Part shown: positions 35,268 through 43,282 of the stretch, one piece after another
Layout of the letters: each line of letters opens with the position of its first letter
Position numbering within the stretch: the stretch's first letter is position 1
NCBI GenBank assembly: GCA_017513195.1
Contig: JAFXGM010000005.1
Location: 1 to 64,000, forward strand
Reading direction: 5' to 3'
Origin: Clostridia bacterium
Lineage (GTDB): Bacteria > Bacillota > Clostridia > Oscillospirales > Acutalibacteraceae
DNA length: 64,000 bases
Made by a program: the position numbers and the translations under genes
Notes under the pieces: model-generated
Seen by the model: the letters and a program-made list of their open reading frames with translations, nothing else
Told to the model about the DNA's origin: nothing
Database searches by the model: none

Positions 35268-35945
35268 TCAAGCCGATTGCCGCTTTTGCATCCTTTTCCA
35301 ACTGATAAAGCCGTACAAATCGTTAAACAAAAATATAATAAAGCACACCACCGCCGAAACGTAAGACATATCACGAATTGACGCTAACACCCACAGTACT
35401 ATAAGCACAATATCGTTTAATGCGTACACAAATGCAAAATACGGACTGCGCCTAAAGGTTAGATATGCCGCTATAAAGCTTGTGGTAACAGACACCGTGC
35501 TTGGCAGCAAATTCGACGTGCCCAATGCTTTTAATATAAAATAAAAGATTATTGTTACTAAAACAGATAAGCACAGCATAAAAACAATTTCTTGCTTGCT
35601 GATTTTATTTACGGCAACCTCGGATTTATTATTTTTGTACGGATTTTTAAGCCATGTAACAAGCGCTACAATAGCCATTGGCACCGTCATGCCAAGATAT
35701 GTTATCATCTCACCAAAGTAGGCAAACGAATAAGAGATAACGCCATAAAGCGCACCAAATATTATCATTAAAACCTGACCTATAGGATTGCCCTTTGCAC
35801 AATATATAAGCGAGGTTGCACCTACAAGTGACGCTACCAAGGTCAAATATCCATCGCCACCAAACGCAAGGAACGATATTATTATAAACAAAAGTGAAGA
35901 CAGCCACAACGCCCACTCAACGTTTGAAAAATATTTTAATTTCAT
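35268..35945 (-). CDS. pnuC: PnuC-family transporter (probable nicotinamide riboside uptake)
   Basis: About 225 residues from the ATG at 35945, which has GAGGTG 8 nt upstream. Seven or so membrane segments and the family block ALNDIVLIVLW; the C-terminus reads FNDLYGFISWKRM, typical of PnuC. PnuC proteins facilitate nicotinamide riboside entry, while related ones take thiamine or riboflavin. No TPP or FMN aptamer precedes it, which mildly favours the NAD-precursor role. A leader with a strong terminator ends 12 nt before the ribosome site. Confidence 0.8.
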   Translation of the reverse strand: MKLKYFSNVEWALWLSSLLFIIISFLAFGGDGYLTLVASLVGATSLIYCAKGNPIGQVLMIIFGALYGVISYSFAYFGEMITYLGMTVPMAIVALVTWLKNPYKNNKSEVAVNKISKQEIVFMLCLSVLVTIIFYFILKALGTSNLLPSTVSVTTSFIAAYLTFRRSPYFAFVYALNDIVLIVLWVLASIRDMSYVSAVVCFIIFLFNDLYGFISWKRMQKRQSA

Positions 35946-35956
35946 TATAAAACACC

Positions 35957-36043
35957 TCAAAAAAAGTATCCGTACTATACATCTTCAAAGACCTAACGAT
36001 GTATAAACGGATACTTATGTATCTCACTACCCGGTGGCAGTAT
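35957..36043 (-). promoter_or_regulatory. structured leader with terminator before pnuC
   Basis: Minus-strand order: hairpin ACTGCC-ACCG-GGTAGT (ends near 36043 and 36027), hairpin GATAC-ATAA-GTATC (36010-36023), then a near-perfect 18-20 bp stem (35964-36016) followed by seven T. The middle hairpin shares GTATC with the 5' arm of the terminator, so the two exclude one another. The pnuC ribosome site follows at once. This could be a riboswitch-like attenuator or simply the terminator of the upstream lipoprotein gene. Confidence 0.6.
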
Positions 36044-36050
36044 GTATTAT

Positions 36051-36572
36051 TTAGTTGCATTTAACGGTTTTTGCATACTTGCAAATATCTGAATAATGCT
36101 CGGAATAATCATCCTCTTCTGCGCCAAATGTTACAAGCCATATACCGTGCTCCGCCTTGTAAAACGCAAGAAGATATATCATTTTTTCGCCTTTTTCGTC
36201 TATTGTGGTATGTTCTATAGTGGGTATGGTGTCAAGAAGTGTTACCTCGGACGGATCAGATTCTGATAAGTTGTCGCGGAAAGCCTGTGCATATTCAAAA
36301 GCGTCCATATTTTGTAAAATGTCATCCTCAAATTCAGAGTAGAGTCCCATAACAGTGACGTCACCCGAACCCCAAATAAAATTATATGTGTCGTCAATAA
36401 AATTCATAGTCATAAAATCATTTGTAAGCTCTATACTAAGGTCATCACACCGAAATGTTTTAACAGTTTCGGCTTTGTTTTCTGCAGCTTCAACAATTCT
36501 TTTACTAAAACCGCACGCCGTAAGTGACAATACCATTGATACACAAAGCAGTATCAAAACAAGTTTCTTCAC
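36051..36572 (-). CDS. lipoprotein of unknown function
   Basis: About 173 residues from the GTG at 36572, chosen because AGAGGTGG sits 4-5 nt upstream; an ATG 30 nt earlier has no ribosome site. Lipobox LTAC, then a domain in the style of PsbP-like clostridial lipoproteins, with an early LSIELTNDFMTMNF strand region and a late MIYLLAFYKAEHGIWLVTF. The latter pattern (a short antiparallel sheet reporting on a bound ligand) has no assigned function. Co-oriented with pnuC. Confidence 0.65.
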   Translation of the reverse strand: MKKLVLILLCVSMVLSLTACGFSKRIVEAAENKAETVKTFRCDDLSIELTNDFMTMNFIDDTYNFIWGSGDVTVMGLYSEFEDDILQNMDAFEYAQAFRDNLSESDPSEVTLLDTIPTIEHTTIDEKGEKMIYLLAFYKAEHGIWLVTFGAEEDDYSEHYSDICKYAKTVKCN

Positions 36573-36613
36573 AAAACCACCTCTTTTGAAAAATAATATC
36601 ACAAAAGCAACAA

Positions 36614-36640
36614 AAAAGCAAGGCGTAGCACCTTGCTTTT
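36614..36640 (-). terminator. terminator after the EEP-family gene
   Basis: AAAAGCAAGG / CCTTGCTTTT hairpin with a 7-nt loop and flanking A/T runs, just beyond the stop codon at 36645. Confidence 0.8.
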
Positions 36641-36644
36641 AAAC

Positions 36645-37346
36645 TTATAATTTAACCGTTGCCGTGTGTGGACGGTGGTCGGCTGCCACTATTGCAGGAA
36701 TATCGGCCTCTGTTACCTCAATGTCACTACTTACAAAAATATAGTCTATCTTTATTTCGGGTTTATCTGATGGGAAAGACAGCTTTGGCTCGTCAAAATA
36801 TTTAGCAGTGTCAACCATACGCTCACGAATAGGGTTTAAAATGGGATTATCAGGTTCCATATTAAAATCACCCATAAGAATACAGCGCTCATTAGCTAAA
36901 TTTTCTATTATTGTTTTAACGGCGTTTTCTTGTTCGTCGGGGTTAAGGCCCATATGCGTTATAAGCACGGTGATATCGCTAGCGAGCTTTGCTTTAAGCA
37001 CGCAGCGTGTTTCATAATAACCGTCGTACTTTTTAGGATTAGGGTCGGGAATTATTATGGTTTCGGCTGAGATTATCGGCAATTTTGTAAGCATAGCATT
37101 ACCATAAGGCTTTATACCGCCAAATTTTATAGCCTCGGCGAAATAATAGTTTTGAATTCCTGTAAGGCGCGATAAAATCGCCGTTTGGTCGGCATAATCT
37201 GCCGCCTTATCGCACTCGCCGCGCATTTCGTTAAGGCCTATAATATCAGCATCACACTTTTTAATAGCGTCTGCCATAATATCAAAGTCAATCTTTTGCT
37301 CAAGATAATTTAAGCAGTGCTGTGTGTTAAATGTCATAATTTTCAT
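36645..37346 (-). CDS. endonuclease/exonuclease/phosphatase family hydrolase
   Basis: 233 residues with the EEP fold motifs in order: MTFNTQHCLNYL, IIGLNEMRGE (metal Glu), ITHMGLNPDE, LMGDFNMEPDNP and a final DHRPHTATVKL. These supply the Glu, Asp, Asn and His of the DNase I-like active site. The family includes sphingomyelinases, inositol phosphatases and nucleases. The small size without a signal peptide suggests a cytosolic phosphodiesterase; substrate unknown. Confidence 0.87.
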   Translation of the reverse strand: MKIMTFNTQHCLNYLEQKIDFDIMADAIKKCDADIIGLNEMRGECDKAADYADQTAILSRLTGIQNYYFAEAIKFGGIKPYGNAMLTKLPIISAETIIIPDPNPKKYDGYYETRCVLKAKLASDITVLITHMGLNPDEQENAVKTIIENLANERCILMGDFNMEPDNPILNPIRERMVDTAKYFDEPKLSFPSDKPEIKIDYIFVSSDIEVTEADIPAIVAADHRPHTATVKL

Positions 37347-37415
37347 AAAATCACCCTAGAAGTATTTTATTCTATTATACTATCAAAAACAACAAATGCA
37401 ATAATAATTATAAAC

Positions 37416-37441
37416 AAAAAAGACACCCTAAAGGTGTCTTT
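37416..37441. terminator. hairpin beside the T-arm element
   Basis: AAAGACACC / GGTGTCTTT stem preceded by A and followed by T. It sits where a terminator would be if the element at 37448-37548 were a tRNA 3' end on the minus strand. Confidence 0.7.
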
Positions 37442-37447
37442 CTTGCT

Positions 37448-37548
37448 TGGTGGGAGATGGTGGATTCGCCTAAAGGACCGCGGGTTAAAAACAGTCCACC
37501 GGACTGTTTTTGACGTTCATAAACGCCACACCCTGTTCGAATCCACCA
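37448..37548. repeat. T-arm-derived palindromic element (tRNA-Tyr 3'-end copy)
   Basis: The 21 bases 37448-37468 equal the 3' end of the real tRNA-Tyr gene (37601-37621). The rest of the tRNA is absent. Instead an inverted copy of the T-arm stem (CGAATCCACCA, 37538-37548) closes the unit, so the ends TGGTGGATTCG and CGAATCCACCA pair. In the middle lies AAAAACAGTCC-ACC-GGACTGTTTTT (37487-37511). The unit is therefore a nested palindrome, not a tRNA. A related unit is at 38172-38226. Confidence 0.6.
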
Positions 37549-37560
37549 CATATTAACAAA

Positions 37561-37600
37561 AATTAAAGAGCACCAACCTAACGGAAGGTACTCTTTAATT
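37561..37600 (-). terminator. terminator of the tRNA-Thr/tRNA-Tyr transcript
   Basis: AATTAAAGAG / CTCTTTAATT outer stem with an inner CACC / GGTA continuation. It begins one base past the tRNA-Tyr CCA end. Confidence 0.85.
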
Positions 37601-37686
37601 TGGTGGGAGATGGTGGATTCGAACCACCGAAGGCTTAGCCAGCAGATTTACAGTCTGTCCCCTTTGGCCACTCGGGAAATCTCCCA
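37601..37686 (-). tRNA. tRNA-Tyr (anticodon GUA)
   Basis: Complete type II tRNA: acceptor TGGGAGA / TCTCCCA, anticodon loop CTGTAAA on a CAGA / TCTG stem, a variable arm, T stem GGTGG / CCACC, and encoded CCA. Confidence 0.95.
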
Positions 37687-37704
37687 TATTCTGTTTATGC
37701 ACGT

Positions 37705-37780
37705 TGGAGCTGGTGGACGGACTCGAACCCCCGACCTGCTGATTACAAATCAGCTGCTCTACCAACTGAGCTACACCAGC
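37705..37780 (-). tRNA. tRNA-Thr (anticodon UGU)
   Basis: Complete cloverleaf: acceptor GCTGGTG / CACCAGC, anticodon loop TTTGTAA on GCTGA / TCAGC, T-loop TTCGAGT, encoded CCA. It lies 18 nt upstream of tRNA-Tyr on the same strand. Confidence 0.95.
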
Positions 37781-37901
37781 ATTTTTCGTGCCAAAATAAT
37801 ATACCACACTTGTCACACATTGTCAAGCAAAATTTTGAAAAATTTTAATAAAGTTATTGTTGACAATTGATTTTGTTTATGTTAAAATGGCTTTTGCACA
37901 C

Positions 37902-37988
37902 GGAGAGGTATCGAAGCGGTCATAACGAGGCGGTCTTGAAAACCGTTTGGCGCAAGCCACAAGGGTTCGAATCCCTTCCTCTCCGCCA
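37902..37988 (+). tRNA. tRNA-Ser (anticodon UGA)
   Basis: Type II tRNA: acceptor GGAGAGG / CCTCTCC, anticodon loop CTTGAAA, variable arm TGGCGCAAGCCA, T stem AAGGG / CCCTT, encoded CCA. Confidence 0.94.
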
Positions 37989-38028
37989 TTTTTTTATTTT
38001 TAGATATACAAATAGAACGTAAGCATTT

Positions 38029-38118
38029 GGAGTAGTACTCAAGTGGTGACGAGGCGCCCCTGCTAAGGGCGTAGGTCGGGAAACCGGCGCGAGAGTTCAA
38101 GTCTCTCCTACTCCGCCA
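38029..38118 (+). tRNA. tRNA-Ser (anticodon GCU)
   Basis: Type II tRNA: acceptor GGAGTAG / CTACTCC, anticodon loop CTGCTAA on CGCCC / GGGCG, variable arm with GTCGGGAAACCGGC, T stem GAGAG / CTCTC, encoded CCA. Confidence 0.94.
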
Positions 38119-38121
38119 AGT

Positions 38122-38152
38122 AAAAGAGCATACCTTTATGGTGTGCTCTTTT
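38122..38152 (+). terminator. terminator of the tRNA-Ser pair
   Basis: AAAAGAGCATACC / GGTGTGCTCTTTT hairpin with a TTTAT loop, 4 nt after the second tRNA-Ser. Confidence 0.9.
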
Positions 38153-38171
38153 GCTTTTGTGTTTTGGTTGA

Positions 38172-38226
38172 AGAGACTTGAAAAGAACGTCGGCTTTAGC
38201 CGATTTTAAATGTCCGGTGGACATTT
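38172..38226. repeat. second T-arm-type palindromic element (tRNA-Ser-derived)
   Basis: AGAGACTTGAA (38172-38182) is the reverse complement of the T arm of the tRNA-Ser ending at 38118. It is followed by the palindrome CGGCTTTAGCCG (38191-38202) and by AAATGTCC-GGT-GGACATTT (38208-38226). The core GTCCGGTGGAC is the reverse complement of GTCCACCGGAC in the unit at 37448-37548. This copy lacks a closing T-arm arm, so it is partial. Confidence 0.5.
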
Positions 38227-38237
38227 GTTTCTATCAT

Positions 38238-38266
38238 TTGACATACATATTATAAATTGGTATAAT
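38238..38266 (+). promoter_or_regulatory. consensus promoter of pepD
   Basis: Perfect TTGACA (38238-38243) and TATAAT (38261-38266) with a 17-nt spacer. Confidence 0.88.
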
Positions 38267-38315
38267 TCTATCAAACTAATATATGATTGATTTTTAAATT
38301 ATAAGGAGAAAGTTT

Positions 38316-39761
38316 ATGCCTGCACTCGAAAATCTTAATCCTAACAGGGTGTTTTACTATTTTAAAAAAATATCATCTATTCCGCACGGCTCCGGCGATA
38401 TGGATGCTATTGCAAAATTTTGTACCGACTTTGCCATAGAGCATAACCTAAAATTTATACGTGATGATGCTAACAATGTAATTATTTATAAAAGCGGCAC
38501 TGTGGGTTATGAAAATTCAGCCCCCATAATTTTGCAGGGGCATCTTGATATGGTGTGTCAAAAGACACCTGAAAGTACGGTTGATTTTCTAAAAGACGGT
38601 CTTGATTTGTACGTGGACGGTGATTTTGTAAAAGCTCGTGGCACTACGCTTGGCGCCGATAACGGTATTGCCGTAGCGATGGTGCTAAGCATACTAGAAA
38701 GCCAAGATATTCCCCACCCACCCATTGAGGCGGTATTTACCACCGACGAAGAAACGGGTATGATAGGTGCACGCGCACTTGATATGAGCGTATTGAATGG
38801 TAAACGCATGATAAACCTTGACTCTGAAACCGAGGATATTGTTACAGTATCATGCGCAGGCGGTAGTGATTTTAAGGTTAATATACCTATTAAATCAGTC
38901 GCAAAGCAAGGCACACTTGTAACCCTTGAAATAAAAGGGCTCCAAGGTGGTCACTCGGGTGTAGAGATTAACAAAAACCGCGTTAATTCCAACATAATAG
39001 CAGGACGCATCTTAAACGAGCTAAACACACATATACCATTCGATATAGTAAGCATAAACGGTGGCGATAAAGCAAACGCTATACCCAATCGCTGCATTGT
39101 TACCCTTTGCACCGAATATGCCGATGATATAAAAGTTTTTGTAAACAATTTTTATTATAGTCCTCTAAAAAACGAACTGTCTGATCGAGAACCAAATCTT
39201 ATAATCAATACCATTGTCGGTAAAAAAGGCGAATATGACGCTTGGACAGACGAAATAAAAAAACAAATCATATATACCCTGCTTTGCGCACCCAACGGCG
39301 TTGTAGAAATGAGTGCCAGCATTGAGGGTCTTGTGCAAACGTCGCTTAATTTGGGCGTATTAATGACAACAAAAGAAAGTATCATTATACATTTTTCGCT
39401 TCGCAGTAACAAGAACTCTTCTCTGGACTTTTTAGAAGAGCGTCTTTGTGCATTTTTTGATAATTTGGATTTATGCTATGAGACCTTTGGTCATTATCCA
39501 GCTTGGCAATATAAAACAGACTCTGCTTTACGCGAGATTTATTGTGACACCTATTTCGAAATGTTTGGCACACAACCAAGGGTAAAGGCAATTCACGCAG
39601 GTCTTGAGTGCGGCGTGTTTACAGGGAACATAGAAGGTTTCGACTGTATATCGGTAGGTCCCGAAATGCACGACGTGCACACAACCCAAGAAAGATTAAG
39701 CATTTCATCCACACAAAATATTTACAACATACTTATAAAAATATTGGGCAAACTTAAATAA
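38316..39761 (+). CDS. pepD: aminoacyl-histidine dipeptidase (PepD, M20)
   Basis: 481 residues, the usual PepD length. Metal and catalytic blocks: ILQGHLDMVCQK, GADNGIAVAM, FTTDEETGMIGA, LDSETEDIVTVSCAGG, and a late ECGVFTG / GPEMHDVHTTQE. It hydrolyses Xaa-His dipeptides and other short peptides in the cytosol. AAGGAGAAAG precedes the ATG. The OPT-family transporter gene follows after 18 nt, suggesting uptake and cleavage of small peptides as one unit. Confidence 0.93.
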   Translation: MPALENLNPNRVFYYFKKISSIPHGSGDMDAIAKFCTDFAIEHNLKFIRDDANNVIIYKSGTVGYENSAPIILQGHLDMVCQKTPESTVDFLKDGLDLYVDGDFVKARGTTLGADNGIAVAMVLSILESQDIPHPPIEAVFTTDEETGMIGARALDMSVLNGKRMINLDSETEDIVTVSCAGGSDFKVNIPIKSVAKQGTLVTLEIKGLQGGHSGVEINKNRVNSNIIAGRILNELNTHIPFDIVSINGGDKANAIPNRCIVTLCTEYADDIKVFVNNFYYSPLKNELSDREPNLIINTIVGKKGEYDAWTDEIKKQIIYTLLCAPNGVVEMSASIEGLVQTSLNLGVLMTTKESIIIHFSLRSNKNSSLDFLEERLCAFFDNLDLCYETFGHYPAWQYKTDSALREIYCDTYFEMFGTQPRVKAIHAGLECGVFTGNIEGFDCISVGPEMHDVHTTQERLSISSTQNIYNILIKILGKLK

Positions 39762-39779
39762 AAACCATAAGGAGTTTTT

Positions 39780-41684
39780 ATGGACAATAAAAACAGTTTT
39801 AAGCCCTATATTTCAAAAAAACATACAACCGCCGAGCTCACCCTTACCTCAATTATTACGGGTGTGATTTTGGCGGTTGTTTTTAGTGCGGCAAACGCAT
39901 ACTTGGGACTTCGTGTTGGCCTTACAGTATCGGCATCAATTCCTGCAGCAGTAATATCTATGGGTGTTATACGAATATTGCTTCGCCGCAACTCTATTCT
40001 TGAAAACAATATAGTACAAACTATAGGCTCTGCGGGCGAATCAGTAGCGGCGGGCGCAATATTTACCCTTCCGGCACTGTTTTTGTGGGCCGGAGAAGGA
40101 GTTGCACAAAAGCCAAGTCTTTTAGAAATAACCCTTATTTCACTAATGGGTGGCTTGCTTGGTGTGTTTTTTATGATACCGCTTCGTAATGCGCTTATTG
40201 TAAAAGAACACAATACTCTGCCCTATCCCGAAGGCTCGGCCTGCGCTAAGGTTCTGCTTGCGGGAGAAAAAGATTCGGCAAACACCTCTACTGTATTTAT
40301 AGGAATGGGTTTTGCCGCCGCTATTAAATTTATAATAGATGGTTTAAAGCTTGTGTCAAGCGAAATAAGTTTAAAAATTAAAGGCTTTGCCGGTGAAATA
40401 GGCACACAAATTTACCCCGCCGTTATAAGTGTGGGTTATATATGCGGTGCACGCATTTCGGCATATATGTTTGCGGGCGGTGTTATTAGTTGGCTTGTAC
40501 TGATTCCGCTGATTGTACTTTTTGGCGCAGACACCACTCTGTACCCTGCCGACGCTTCAATTAATCAGCTTTACGAGTCGGGCGGTGCTGATGCTATATG
40601 GGGCAACTATATACGTTACATTGGTGCAGGTGCGCTTGCGGCAGGCGGTGTAATAAGCCTTGTAAAAACCTTTCCGCTTATCATAAAAACCTTTAAGGGT
40701 GCTGTTAAAAACATCAAGTTTACTAAATCCTCACCACAAAGCCGCACGTCACACGACATAAATATTAAAATAGTTTTGCTGTCAATTATAATACTAACCT
40801 TACTTATATGGCTTATCCCTGCTGTACCCGTAAGTATTATAGGCGCTATTATTATTGTTGTGTTTGGTTTCTTTTTTGCTACTGTATCGTCACGTATGGT
40901 GGGGCTTGTAGGCAGTAGTAACAACCCCGTTTCGGGTATGGCAATAGCAACTCTGCTTGTGGCTACGCTTACTCTTAAACTAACCGGCTCCGATGGCATT
41001 TCGGGAATGCTAAGCGCCATTGCAATAGGTTCGATTATTTGTATTGTTTCGGCTATTGCGGGTGACACATCGCAAGACCTTAAAACCGGTTATATATTAG
41101 GCGCTACTCCACGCAAGCAACAAATTGGTGAAATTATAGGTGTTGTGGTAGCCTCGCTTGTGATAGGTGGAACGCTTTATCTGCTTGACAGCGCATGGGG
41201 CTTTGGCTCTGAAGAGCTTGCCGCGCCTCAAGCAACGCTTATGAAAATAATTGTCGAGGGCGTTATGGGGGGCAACTTACCCTGGGGGCTGGTGCTGACC
41301 GGCGTATTTATATCTGTAGCGGCGGAAATTGTTGGTATATCGGTACTTCCCTTTGCAATAGGCATATATTTACCGGTGCATCTAAATGCCTGCATTATGA
41401 TTGGCGGACTGCTTCGCTTGATGGTAGAAAAAAGCAATAGCGCACACAAAGAAACAAAGGTTAACAACGGCATTTTGTTTGCGTCGGGTATGATTGCAGG
41501 CGAGGGACTTGTTGGTGTTATATTGGCAATTTTGGCAGTATTTGGAATTAGCGGTACCATCGATTTGTCGGGCAAAATTCCAGACTTTGTTTATACGTAT
41601 GGCAGTATTATCATATTGTTGATAGTGGTTGTCACCACATTAAAATTCACCCTATGGAAAAAGCACAAAACCAATACAAACTAA
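39780..41684 (+). CDS. OPT family oligopeptide transporter
   Basis: 634 residues with about 14-16 membrane segments. N-terminal ISKKHTTAELTLTSIITGVI...AYLGLRVGLTVSASIPAA is the OPT signature, with LPYPEGSACAKVL and GSSNNPVSGMAIAT as further blocks. OPT proteins import small peptides or metal-chelate complexes; the pepD gene directly upstream favours peptides. Same operon as pepD, closed by a terminator at 41683-41710. Confidence 0.92.
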   Translation: MDNKNSFKPYISKKHTTAELTLTSIITGVILAVVFSAANAYLGLRVGLTVSASIPAAVISMGVIRILLRRNSILENNIVQTIGSAGESVAAGAIFTLPALFLWAGEGVAQKPSLLEITLISLMGGLLGVFFMIPLRNALIVKEHNTLPYPEGSACAKVLLAGEKDSANTSTVFIGMGFAAAIKFIIDGLKLVSSEISLKIKGFAGEIGTQIYPAVISVGYICGARISAYMFAGGVISWLVLIPLIVLFGADTTLYPADASINQLYESGGADAIWGNYIRYIGAGALAAGGVISLVKTFPLIIKTFKGAVKNIKFTKSSPQSRTSHDINIKIVLLSIIILTLLIWLIPAVPVSIIGAIIIVVFGFFFATVSSRMVGLVGSSNNPVSGMAIATLLVATLTLKLTGSDGISGMLSAIAIGSIICIVSAIAGDTSQDLKTGYILGATPRKQQIGEIIGVVVASLVIGGTLYLLDSAWGFGSEELAAPQATLMKIIVEGVMGGNLPWGLVLTGVFISVAAEIVGISVLPFAIGIYLPVHLNACIMIGGLLRLMVEKSNSAHKETKVNNGILFASGMIAGEGLVGVILAILAVFGISGTIDLSGKIPDFVYTYGSIIILLIVVVTTLKFTLWKKHKTNTN

Positions 41685-41710
41685 AGAGCAAGGTTTACCT
41701 TGCTCTTTTT
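41683..41710 (+). terminator. terminator of pepD-OPT
   Basis: AAAGAGCAAGG / CCTTGCTCTTT hairpin with a TTTA loop, then T run. Its 3' arm also supplies the -35 box of the next promoter. Confidence 0.88.
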
Positions 41711-41728
41711 CAAGTATAATGATATAAT
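41700..41728 (+). promoter_or_regulatory. promoter of malQ, overlapping the terminator
   Basis: TTGCTC (41700-41705), 17-nt spacer, TATAAT (41723-41728), 30 nt before malQ. Confidence 0.65.
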
Positions 41729-41757
41729 AAGCAATATCATCTTTTAGGAGCGATTTT

Positions 41758-43242
41758 ATGCGCAAAAGCGGAATTTTAATGCCTATATTTTCACTGCCGT
41801 CACCCTATGGCATAGGAACCTTCGGGCACGCGGCATACGATTTTATAGACTTTTTACATAAAGCAAAACAAAGCTATTGGCAAATACTGCCACTAAACCC
41901 AACCAACTTTGGCGACTCGCCATATCAATCCTTTTCCTCATTTGCAGGCAATCCTTATTTCATAGACCTTGATTTATTGGTAAGCGACGGCTTGCTGACC
42001 GTCGACGAAATCAAAAGCTTTGATTTTGGCGAAGATATAGAGAATATTGACTATGAAAAGCTTTATAACAATCGTTATAAAGTGTTAAGGCTTGCTTTTA
42101 ACCGTTTTAAACCAAACGCCGCGTATGCCGAGTTTGAAAACAAAAATTCTCATTGGTTAGACGATTATTCGCTTTTTATGGCAATAAAATCGGCAAACGA
42201 TTACAAGGCTTGGTACGAATGGCCCGATAATCTAAAAGCTAGAGAGAAAAACGCCCTCAAGGCTGCTCAAAAAGAGTTTATTGATGATATAAATTTCCAT
42301 AAATTTTTACAATTTAAGTTTAACGAGCAGTGGTCTGCACTCAAAGAATATGCCAATAAATACGGCATAGAGATTATAGGTGATATTCCCATCTACGTGG
42401 CACTTGACTCGGCTGACGTATGGTCTAATCCTAAACAGTTTCAGCTAGATGATGAATATATCCCACGCGCGGTTTCTGGTGTACCACCCGATGCGTTTAG
42501 CGAAGACGGTCAGCTTTGGGGCAATCCACTTTACGATTGGGATTATATGAAAAAGACCGACTACTCTTGGTGGAAGCAATATCTTGGCAAAGCGCTCGAA
42601 CGTTATGATACCGTGCGTATCGACCATTTTCGCGGATTTGAATCGTATTTTGCTATTCCTTATGGCGACGAAAACGCAAAGGGCGGTAAATGGGTAAAGG
42701 GCCCAGACGCCGATTTGTTTGATGCGCTTAAGGCAGAGTTTGGTAAAAATTTGCCTATTATTGCCGAGGACCTTGGCGTTATTACCCCTGCTGTTCGCAA
42801 ATTGCTAAAATACACCAAGTTTCCGGGTATGAAGGTTTTACAGTTTGCATTTGACAGTGATAACCTTAACGCCTATTTACCCCATAATTATACAAACAAT
42901 TGTGTTGTTTATACCGGCACACATGACAACGATACAATTATGGGTTGGCTTGAAAATAGTGATAAAGCAACTATAAAACACGCAAAAGATTATTTGAATC
43001 ACCAAGACGATAACAGCTTTAACTGGGCTTTGATGAAAGCGGCAATGTCAAGTATTGCCGACACCTGCATACTTATGATGGGTGACCTTTTAGGTCTTGA
43101 TTCGCGCGGCAGAATAAACACCCCGTCAACACTAGGCCGTAACTGGCAATGGCGCATAAAGGGTGAGTGTATAAACGACTGGCTTGCCAATATTTTAAAA
43201 GAAAACACCGTTCTTTACGGTAGAGAAAGAAAAACACAATAA
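41758..43242 (+). CDS. malQ: 4-alpha-glucanotransferase (GH77)
   Basis: 494 residues of full-length GH77. Conserved blocks are FSLPSPYGIGTFG, YWQILPLNPTNFGDSPYQSFSSFAGN, RIDHFRGFE (nucleophile Asp), PIIAEDLGVI (acid Glu) and YTGTHDNDTIMGW. It transfers maltosyl or longer alpha-1,4-glucan segments, so it works on maltodextrin and glycogen in the cytosol. AGGAGCGATTTT precedes the ATG. The rest of the glycogen genes are 13 kb away at 24410-30088, so it is regulated separately. Confidence 0.96.
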   Translation: MRKSGILMPIFSLPSPYGIGTFGHAAYDFIDFLHKAKQSYWQILPLNPTNFGDSPYQSFSSFAGNPYFIDLDLLVSDGLLTVDEIKSFDFGEDIENIDYEKLYNNRYKVLRLAFNRFKPNAAYAEFENKNSHWLDDYSLFMAIKSANDYKAWYEWPDNLKAREKNALKAAQKEFIDDINFHKFLQFKFNEQWSALKEYANKYGIEIIGDIPIYVALDSADVWSNPKQFQLDDEYIPRAVSGVPPDAFSEDGQLWGNPLYDWDYMKKTDYSWWKQYLGKALERYDTVRIDHFRGFESYFAIPYGDENAKGGKWVKGPDADLFDALKAEFGKNLPIIAEDLGVITPAVRKLLKYTKFPGMKVLQFAFDSDNLNAYLPHNYTNNCVVYTGTHDNDTIMGWLENSDKATIKHAKDYLNHQDDNSFNWALMKAAMSSIADTCILMMGDLLGLDSRGRINTPSTLGRNWQWRIKGECINDWLANILKENTVLYGRERKTQ

Positions 43243-43244
43243 TC

Positions 43245-43278
43245 AAAAACTCTGCTTGAAAAATCAGGCAGAGTTTTT
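43245..43278. terminator. terminator between convergent genes
   Basis: AAAAACTCTGCTTGA / TCAGGCAGAGTTTTT, with one G-T pair, and T run on the plus strand; shared by malQ and the histidine phosphatase gene. Confidence 0.88.
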
Positions 43279-43282
43279 ACTA

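Noticed and set aside
35957-36043. A TPP or FMN riboswitch before pnuC
   Set aside because: The conserved CTGAGA and ACCCTTTGAACC elements of TPP and the AGGGTGAAATTCCCGACC core of FMN aptamers are absent.
37595-38100. Short reading frames across the tRNA-Tyr, tRNA-Thr and tRNA-Ser genes
   Set aside because: They are products of tRNA sequence; the tRNA cloverleaves are complete and no protein motif or ribosome site is seen.
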